A DNA stretch of 13,013 nucleotides from JBDRGD01 sp043818095. GTDB taxonomy: Bacteria; Chloroflexota; Dehalococcoidia; Dehalococcoidales; RBG-16-60-22. The stretch is taken from contig JBDRGD010000126.1 of assembly GCA_043818095.1 (NCBI GenBank), positions 1 through 13,013 of the forward strand, given 5' to 3'. The notes beneath the pieces were generated by a model that was not told the origin of the DNA, made no database searches, and was given only the letters and a program-made list of their open reading frames with translations. Shown piece after piece: positions 1 through 4,882 of this stretch. Position numbers and translations under genes: made by a program. The number at the start of each line of letters is the position of its first letter. The stretch's first letter is position 1.

Positions 1-588
1 CGCCCCGCAGCCAACGATGATAACCTCGGCTCCGTCTCTGATGCATTCCCTCGCTGTATTCCTGAAGTCTTCAATGAAGGGTCCCTCATCTCCGGGTTTC
101 CGCGGCGGTGAGAAATTTTCGCCTCGAGCTAAGTGTCTTACCGGGTGGGGCTCAATCGCGAAGAGACGCATGTTGACCTCCTGCAGGTGCGCTTCCATGA
201 TAGGCACGTAGCGCGGGCGGGTGGTGACGATGGCGAAGCGGCTGCCCATGATCCGCGCCAGGTGCATGGCGGTCTCGGCGATGGGCACCACCGGGATATC
301 CATCAGGTTGCCCGCGGCCAGGATGGCGCCGTCGAAGAAACAGGCCCCCACCACCGCGTCGCACCCCTCCTTTTCCGCCCGCAGCATGCTCTTGAGGAGC
401 TCCCGGTCATGAATCGGCCTCAGCCCCAGGTAGTCCGCCACGCCGGACGGCATTCCCGTGGGGACGTCCCGGACGGCTATCTCCGTGTCCGGCCTTTTCA
501 CCATTTCGTAGTTCGTCCGCACCAGGTCGTAGAAAGACTGGTATTCCGGCAGGGGTAGTTTTACCGGCAACTGACACCAGATTTTCAT
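1..588 (-). CDS. Asp/Glu/hydantoin racemase-family protein, 3'-truncated by window edge
   Basis: The frame is open from an ATG at 588 to the left edge, giving 196 residues without a stop, so the C-terminus lies outside the window. The start has a good ribosome-binding site (AGGAGG, 6-nt spacer). It begins 12 nt after the stop of the SDR gene, so the two are probably co-transcribed. Two cysteines sit where the Asp/Glu racemase superfamily keeps its acid/base pair. Cys83 is in a segment reading DAVVGACFFDGAILAA, and Cys194 is in GAEVIIVGCG. The spacing and the hydrophobic strands before each Cys fit the two-lobed fold. Family members racemise or isomerise amino acids, hydantoins, maleate or arylmalonates through a two-thiol mechanism. 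The substrate cannot be read from sequence. The SDR neighbour suggests catabolism of a small organic acid. Family assignment is fairly sure; the reaction is not. Confidence 0.8.
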   Translation of the reverse strand, partial: MKIWCQLPVKLPLPEYQSFYDLVRTNYEMVKRPDTEIAVRDVPTGMPSGVADYLGLRPIHDRELLKSMLRAEKEGCDAVVGACFFDGAILAAGNLMDIPVVPIAETAMHLARIMGSRFAIVTTRPRYVPIMEAHLQEVNMRLFAIEPHPVRHLARGENFSPPRKPGDEGPFIEDFRNTARECIRDGAEVIIVGCGA

Positions 589-600
589 CGTTTTCCTCCT

Positions 601-1407
601 CTACCAGGCGGTCCAGCCGCCATCGCAGGCGATTACCTGCCCGGTCATAAAGCTCGCGGCGTCCGAGGCGAGGTAAAGCACCAGGCCCTTGAGCTCATCC
701 GGCCGGCCCGTCCTCTGCATCGGGGTGTGGGCCGACAGCACCTTCCCGAAGGCTTTCACCTGTTCTTCCGTCGGCATGCCGCCCATGGTCTCCCCCAGCC
801 GCGTGCCGAGGTGCCAGCCGGGCGCAATGGCGTTGACGCGGATGCCGTGCCGGGCGTATTCCACGGAGGCCTGTTTCGTCAGGCCGGTAACGCCGCTTTT
901 GGATGCGGCGTAGGGCGCCGTCGCCTTGATATCCGGGTCGATGCCGTTCAGCCCGACAATCGAGCTCACGTTGATAATCGAGCCCTGCTTCCGCTTCATC
1001 ATCATGTTGAGGCCCACCCTCAGGCAGTAGAAGACCCCGTGAAGGTTCACGTCGATGACCCGGTGCCACTCGTCGATGTCTCTTTCCCCGGTCAGTCCCG
1101 TGGGAGCGGAGATGCCGGCATTGTTAATCAGGATATCCAGCCTGCCGAACGCTTTTTCCACCTTTTCAAACGCCGCCTGCACCTGGTCGTACCGGGTCAC
1201 GTCCACCGCACCGGCAAGGGTTTTATGACCGTATTTCTCGATGATTCGGCAGGTCTCTTCGGCACGGTCGGGGTGAATATCCAGGCAGGCGATATCCGCC
1301 CCGTACTCGGCCAGGACATCGCAGAACTCGCGGCCCAGGCCGCTCCCCCCGCCGGTAACGATGGCTGCCCTGCCCGTGAGGTCGAAAAGTGATTTTGCTC
1401 CGGTCAT
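601..1407 (-). CDS. Classical SDR-family NAD(P)-dependent dehydrogenase/reductase
   Basis: This is a 268-residue protein of typical classical-SDR length. It has the glycine motif TGGGSGLG (18-25), an acidic residue at the end of strand 2 (Asp43, favouring NAD(H) over NADP(H)), NNAG (95-98), Asn121, Ser148/149, and the catalytic Y-x3-K at Tyr166/Lys170. The C-terminal CDGGW is also typical. The open frame extends to 1560, but I place the start at 1407. An AAAGGAGG site lies 7 nt upstream, the Rossmann strand begins shortly after, and the upstream extension overlaps the promoter region and looks non-coding. Such enzymes oxidise secondary alcohols or reduce 3-oxoacyl groups (FabG-like, glucose-1-dehydrogenase-like). 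The substrate is unknown. It is the first gene of a minus-strand pair with the racemase-family gene and is divergent from the selenoprotein. Confidence 0.92.
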   Translation of the reverse strand: MTGAKSLFDLTGRAAIVTGGGSGLGREFCDVLAEYGADIACLDIHPDRAEETCRIIEKYGHKTLAGAVDVTRYDQVQAAFEKVEKAFGRLDILINNAGISAPTGLTGERDIDEWHRVIDVNLHGVFYCLRVGLNMMMKRKQGSIINVSSIVGLNGIDPDIKATAPYAASKSGVTGLTKQASVEYARHGIRVNAIAPGWHLGTRLGETMGGMPTEEQVKAFGKVLSAHTPMQRTGRPDELKGLVLYLASDAASFMTGQVIACDGGWTAW

Positions 1408-1472
1408 CTTGACCCCTCCTTTCGCGTTGCAGAAGGAATAACCAGGGACGCTCTCAGGTCTGACTGTTACCC

Positions 1473-1502
1473 ATTCTATCGACAGCGTCGATTTAATGTC
1501 AA
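1473..1502 (-). promoter_or_regulatory. Sigma70-type promoter for the SDR-racemase pair
   Basis: Read on the minus strand, TTGACA (1502-1497), an 18-nt spacer and TAGAAT (1478-1473) form a near-consensus promoter. It lies about 66 nt upstream of the SDR start codon. No other candidate in the divergent spacer points this way as well. This is sequence evidence only. Confidence 0.6.
1478..1492. repeat. Perfect 6-bp inverted repeat inside the SDR promoter spacer (possible operator)
   Basis: ATCGAC and GTCGAT flank a 3-nt centre and lie between the -35 and -10 of the minus-strand promoter, where a bound repressor would block RNA polymerase. A second small inverted repeat, TTAAT-N4-ATTAA at 1493-1506, overlaps the -35 element. 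No regulator gene is visible in the window, so an operator role is inferred from position and symmetry. Confidence 0.4.
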
Positions 1503-1541
1503 TTAACTTTAATATCGGTTGCGGGAATGGATGATATAAAG

Positions 1542-1570
1542 TTGACTTAAAAGCGCGCATGGGCGATGAT
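1542..1570 (+). promoter_or_regulatory. Candidate promoter for the UGSC selenoprotein gene
   Basis: TTGACT (1542-1547), a 17-nt spacer and GATGAT (1565-1570) lie about 50 nt upstream of the chosen start codon. The -35 matches consensus at 5 of 6 positions and the -10 at 4 of 6. It is weaker than the divergent SDR promoter. This placement also explains why the in-frame ATG at 1566 is an unlikely start. Confidence 0.35.
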
Positions 1571-1609
1571 ATCCAGTAGCCTTTGTCTGGGTTTCGTCGT
1601 CATGACGGG

Positions 1610-1616
1610 AAGGAGA
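1610..1616 (+). promoter_or_regulatory. Ribosome-binding site deciding the selenoprotein start
   Basis: AAGGAGA lies just upstream of two consecutive ATG codons at 1620 and 1623. Spacing from AAGGAG favours 1623 (7 nt) over 1620 (4 nt). The upstream ATG at 1566 has no comparable site. Confidence 0.65.
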
Positions 1617-1622
1617 CCGATG

Positions 1623-3320
1623 ATGGAAGACTCGACTCAATACGAGGTGCTGAACCCCTGGGCGGAGGTCGACCCCGTGCCGCCGCGGGGCATTGCCCCC
1701 CGCCCTGCCGACCTCGCCGGAAAGACCGTCGGCCTGTTCGCCGAGAGCTATAAAGTTGCCTCGGTGCCGATACTGAAGGCGGTGGAAAAGGGACTGAAAG
1801 AGAGATTTCCCGCGGCCAAATTTAGTTGGTTCATCTTCCAGCAGAGCCGCCGGGTGACCGAGACGGAGGACAAGGACCGCTTCGAGCAGTGGGTCAGGAG
1901 CGTCGATACCGCGGTTACCGCCGTCGGCGATTGAGGGTCCTGCGCCAAGTACCTTGTGTACCATACGATTGCCATCGAAGACCTCGGAAAGCCGGCGGTA
2001 GCCCTCTGCCACACCGGCTTCGTCATCGACGCTAAGTCCGCCGCCGCGGCGGAGGGGATGCCGGGGATACGGCTGGTCCTGGAAGCCGTGCCCCCCGAGT
2101 GCAGCGTCCCCGAGCAGGTCGAGGCTGGCGTTATGGCTGCGATGGACGACATCGTGACGGCTTTAACCATACCTCTCACCGCCGAAGAAGCGTCCCCAAA
2201 ACTAAAGAAAGCGGAGAAGGTTCCCCGCATCGCCTTCAAGGGCAGTCTGGAGGAGGTGAACCGCTTCTTCTACAGGCGGGGCTGGGGGGACGGCCTGCCG
2301 GTAGTGCCCCCCACCAAAGAAGCCGTGGCCGAGATGCTCGCCGGGACCGACCTCCCCCCTGACCACGTCGTCGGCAAGGTCATCCCGCGTTTCGGCAAGG
2401 CGACCGTGGAGAAAATCGCGATTAACGCGGTCATGGCCGGGGCGCTGCCCACCGTCATGCCCCTGCTGATGGCGGGGATACAGGCGCTGGCAGACCCGGC
2501 GACCCGTTTCCTCGCCAGCCAGTCCAGCACGGGGTCGTTCGGGCCCTTCTGGATTATCAACGGCCCCGTCCGCCGCGATTTGAATATTGACAGCGGGGCC
2601 GAGGCGCTGACCCCGGGGGATATCGGCAGCAGTACCTTCGGGCGGGCGATGGGCCTTATAATAAAGAACATCGGCGGCGCCCGCAAGGGCGTGGAGGACA
2701 AGGGCACGCTGGGGAACCCGGCGAAATACTCCACCGTCCTCGCCGAGAACGAGGAGGAGAGCCCCTGGGAACCGCTGCAGGTAACGCAGGGGTTTGAGAA
2801 AGAGGACAGCACGCTGACCGTTTTCTTCCCCAATGCCGGTGTCCAGCTTTTAACTTACGGGACGGACGTCAGGGGTATACTGAACGCGATTATCTATAAC
2901 GTTGTCCCCGGCAAGAAGGGGCTGTGCTGCTTGGTGCTGCCCCCGCCCCACGCCCGCACCCTGCATCAGGAGGGCTGGACGAAAAAGCAGGTCAGGGCCT
3001 TTATCTCCGAGTTCGCGCGTGTCCCCGCCTACCGCCACACGCTCTACTGGGGCGGCGAGCCGGAGGTGCTGGCGAAAGAGAGAATGCCCTTTGGTCCCGA
3101 GGACTCGATGCGCATCCTGCGCCACGCCGACTGGATTCGGGTGGTCGTCGCCGGGGGGCCCAGCAACTTCATCGGGCTGTTCACCGGGGGCGGTTCCAAG
3201 TTCCCCGGCGAAGGCACCGGCGGCGTCGACTTCGTAACCCGGAAGGTGGAGCTGCCGTCGGGCTGGGCGAAGCTGGTCAAGAAGTACAAAGACGTCGTGC
3301 CCGCTTACCAGCGTTACTGA
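1623..3320 (+). CDS. UGSC-family selenoprotein (Sec104), fused to a large uncharacterised C-terminal domain
   Basis: Two consecutive open frames share one reading frame and are separated only by the TGA at 1932-1934. Reading it as selenocysteine gives 565 residues. The N-terminal ~170 residues start with a Rossmann-like strand (KTVGLFAESYK). They continue to VGD-Sec-GSC, the defining motif of the UGSC (seleno)protein family as I remember it. Sec104 and Cys107 form a U-x2-C redox-type pair. A further Cys129 follows in AVALCHTGF. The remaining ~400 residues (from about 205) carry RRGWGDGLPVVPPT (219-231), a Gly/Ser-rich SSTGSFGPFWIINGP (~301-315), a KYSTVLAENEE segment, a Cys435-Cys436 pair and a terminal VVVAGGPSN. 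I recognise this part only as a domain of unknown function. No signal peptide or membrane segment is evident, so it is probably cytoplasmic. It requires SelA/SelB/tRNA-Sec elsewhere in the genome. Alternatives are a split gene or a sequencing error at a Cys codon (TGC/TGT). Confidence 0.85.
1932..1934 (+). other. In-frame TGA read as selenocysteine (Sec104)
   Basis: The codons around it read GGC-GAT-TGA-GGG-TCC-TGC, that is G-D-U-G-S-C. The same frame then runs without a stop for 461 codons to 3320. The downstream fragment has only a GTG at 1956 with no ribosome-binding site, and that start would discard the UGSC motif. Both flanks read as one coherent domain, which argues for recoding over a nonsense mutation. 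Confidence 0.85.
1935..1984 (+). promoter_or_regulatory. Candidate bacterial SECIS hairpin directly after the Sec codon
   Basis: The apical hairpin is GTAC (1949-1952), loop CTTGT, GTAC (1958-1961), starting 14 nt after the TGA. An outer closing helix pairs GGGTC (1935-1939) with GACCT (1980-1984) in five pairs including one G-U. The distance from the TGA fits bacterial SECIS elements. The stem is short, the middle is poorly paired, and the loop lacks a G in its first two positions, so the exact fold is uncertain. Confidence 0.35.
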
Positions 3321-3335
3321 GCGCGGTGACTTTGT

Positions 3336-4614
3336 CTAGTCCAGCGGTTTGGCCTGCTTGATTTCCGCGACGAGCTCCGGCGTGGGCTCGGGATAGACCG
3401 CAGGGCCGTGCTCCCGCGACGGTAAAATCACCGTGGAGAGGCGGGGCGGCATTGAGTTCTCATTGCGCTGGTTCCGCGCCCCGGCCTCGATGTCCACGCA
3501 GCATTTCCCGCCCTCTACGTATTTCTTGACCACCTTGCCCTCGAAGAGGGTGACGTCGCCCACCTGGTTGAACGCCCGCTCGTCCCCGCTCATCTTCCAG
3601 AGAAAGCCGTCGTCGCCCATCCAGTTGGTAAAAAGGTTGCACAGCCAGCTCATCCGCTGGTGCCCGTAGTCGTAAGCGCGCTCCACCCCGATTTCCCGGG
3701 CATACTCGTCGAAGATGTGCACCAGCTCCGGCACGTCCGCTTCGTCGAGTTCCTTGACGTATTCCAGGACGCCGGGGTGCTTTCTTTCGAAATCGTACTC
3801 CAGGCGGTGCGCCCGGAAAAAGAGCGTCCCGGAGCCCATCAGCCAGGCTATCTCGTCGCGGACAGAGAGCGGGCCCTTAATCATCGGCCCCACCTTATCT
3901 CCTTCCGCCACGTCCTCCCAGTAGCGGGGCTGCGCGCCCCGCAGCTCCTCCCGGTCCAGCATCTCCAGTATCTTCATCCAGTCGTCGCGGCTATAGACCA
4001 CCCGGGACTTGCCGAACTCCTTTTTTGCCGTGCCGGACTCCCCGCGGTCCGCCCAGACGTTGTGGTAACGCTCCTTGCCGATTATCTCCCGCGTCTCCGC
4101 GTTGAGGTAGACCACGTCCCCGTAATCGATGTAGATGTTCCGGCCCCCTGCCATCCTCCCCTTCTTGATGTCCAGCTCCCGGATGATAATCACCGCGTCG
4201 AACTGCGTGCCCTCCAGGACCGGCCGGTACCACTCCCAGTCCCCGCCGCTGTACCAGGCATGAACCCCGGAGAAGCCCCCGGCGACGGTCGTCCACTGGT
4301 TGGTATACAGAAAGCAGCCGGGAGCGACCAGCCGACCGAATTTCGTCTTTTTCGCATACTCCTCGTCGCTGAACAGGGGATTGGTATCGCCGATGCCTTC
4401 CACGAAGTGGACGATGGTGTCCCGGGTGGCCGCTGCGTTAAAGTATGGACGGCGCGGGATGACCGGCTTGTTCGCCCGGGCGTTCCGGCGCTCTATCTGC
4501 TCCTCCGTTATCCCCCCTCCCCCCGGAGGATTCCTCCCGCCGGGGCCCGGTCACCCGGGGATGACCCTCCCATTTCTTCGGGTCGACGGGGACCTTGATA
4601 TCCTCGAATAACAT
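3336..4614 (-). CDS. MaoC/FAS1-like double-hotdog acyl dehydratase, frameshifted near the N-terminus
   Basis: The main frame (3336 to about 4540) encodes a MaoC-like dehydratase with two hotdog halves. The first half contains EGIGDTNPLFSDEEYA, then FGRLVAPGCF. The second starts around RYWEDVAEGD and contains YDYGHQRMSWL and NWMGDDG, which I associate with FAS1-like dehydratase-domain proteins. The R-hydratase motif (GDxNPxHxD) has Phe in place of the catalytic His. A strong start (ATG 4614, AGGGAGG with 5-nt spacer) begins MLFEDIKVPVDPKKW in another frame. That frame must shift at the G6AG6 tract (4512-4524) to reach ITEEQIERRNAR and the main frame. Without the shift it stops at 4438. Removing one G restores about 425 residues, a normal family length. 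The only in-frame start after the break is a GTG at 4403, which would lose conserved sequence. Family members hydrate enoyl-CoA or dehydrate 3-hydroxyacyl-CoA. It is convergent with the selenoprotein, 15 nt apart, with no terminator seen between them. Confidence 0.8.
4512..4524 (-). repeat. G6-A-G6 tract at the frame break in the dehydratase gene
   Basis: On the coding strand six G, one A and six G occur exactly where the reading frame must change. The upstream frame ends in ESSGGRGDN and the downstream frame opens as GGGGITEEQ. One G fewer would join them as SSGGRGITEEQ. Options are a homopolymer sequencing or assembly error, a phase-variable tract, a programmed slip, or an inactivating mutation. 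Confidence 0.75.
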
Positions 4615-4678
4615 CGGCACCTCCCTGAACGGAATGTAAATCTGGAGAGCGAGCGCACCCGAACTTGAGCGCAGCGAT

Positions 4679-4707
4679 ATTATAGAAGTTCCGGCATATC
4701 GTGTCAA
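4679..4707 (-). promoter_or_regulatory. Exact-consensus sigma70-type promoter for the MaoC-like gene
   Basis: On the minus strand TTGACA (4707-4702), a 17-nt spacer and TATAAT (4684-4679) match the housekeeping consensus at every position. Expected transcription begins near 4672, leaving a leader of about 58 nt before the ATG at 4614. The 7-nt direct repeat GAGCGCA (4651-4657 and 4667-4673, plus strand, 16 bp apart) sits at and just after the expected start site. Confidence 0.75.
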
Positions 4708-4736
4708 ACGGGCGGTGGGAGCGGTGGTGGGGAAAG

Positions 4737-4809
4737 TGAGCCGCACTGGAATCGAACCAGTAACCTGCTGATTAAGAGTCAGCTGCTCTGCCAGTTGAGC
4801 TAGCGGCCC
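4737..4809 (-). tRNA. tRNA-Lys (anticodon CTT)
   Basis: The minus strand folds as a complete 73-nt cloverleaf. The acceptor stem is GGGCCGC/GCGGCTC (one G-U pair), and the D-arm has GCTC/GAGC. The anticodon stem is GCTGA/TCAGC around loop CTCTTAA, giving anticodon CTT for AAG codons. The T-arm is ACTGG-TTCGATT-CCAGT, with discriminator A. The 3' CCA is not encoded and must be added after transcription. It has its own promoter immediately upstream. Confidence 0.97.
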
Positions 4810-4821
4810 GTCACGCTTAAC

Positions 4822-4850
4822 ATTGTAGCTACTGGACGCCTGGGTGTCAA
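4822..4850 (-). promoter_or_regulatory. Strong promoter for tRNA-Lys
   Basis: On the minus strand TTGACA (4850-4845), a 17-nt spacer and TACAAT (4827-4822) are close to perfect. They lie 12 nt before the tRNA 5' end, so transcription would start about 6 nt upstream of the mature tRNA. Confidence 0.75.
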
Positions 4851-4882
4851 ACGCAAGCGCGGCGCCGCTCTCCCGGCGGGTA

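Noticed and set aside
1408..1560. N-terminal 51-residue extension of the SDR up to 1560
   Set aside because: The good ribosome-binding site and family-typical start are at 1407. The extension covers the promoter and palindrome and has no SDR sequence.
1926..1946. GGCG/CGCC pairing that places the TGA in a 13-nt loop as the SECIS
   Set aside because: Bacterial SECIS elements lie downstream of the UGA. This helix encloses it, and four GC pairs are common by chance in this GC-rich sequence.
1956..3320. A separate gene starting at GTG 1956
   Set aside because: There is no ribosome-binding site, and the start falls inside the UGSC domain just after the motif. It is in frame with the upstream coding region, and TGA recoding explains the arrangement better.
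3660..4598. A 312-codon plus-strand open frame across the MaoC-like gene
   Set aside because: The minus strand carries the conserved dehydratase motifs. The plus-strand product has no recognisable features.
4737..4809. tRNA-Lys as an integration site of a mobile element
   Set aside because: I see no duplicated tRNA 3' end, integrase or composition change on either side within the window.
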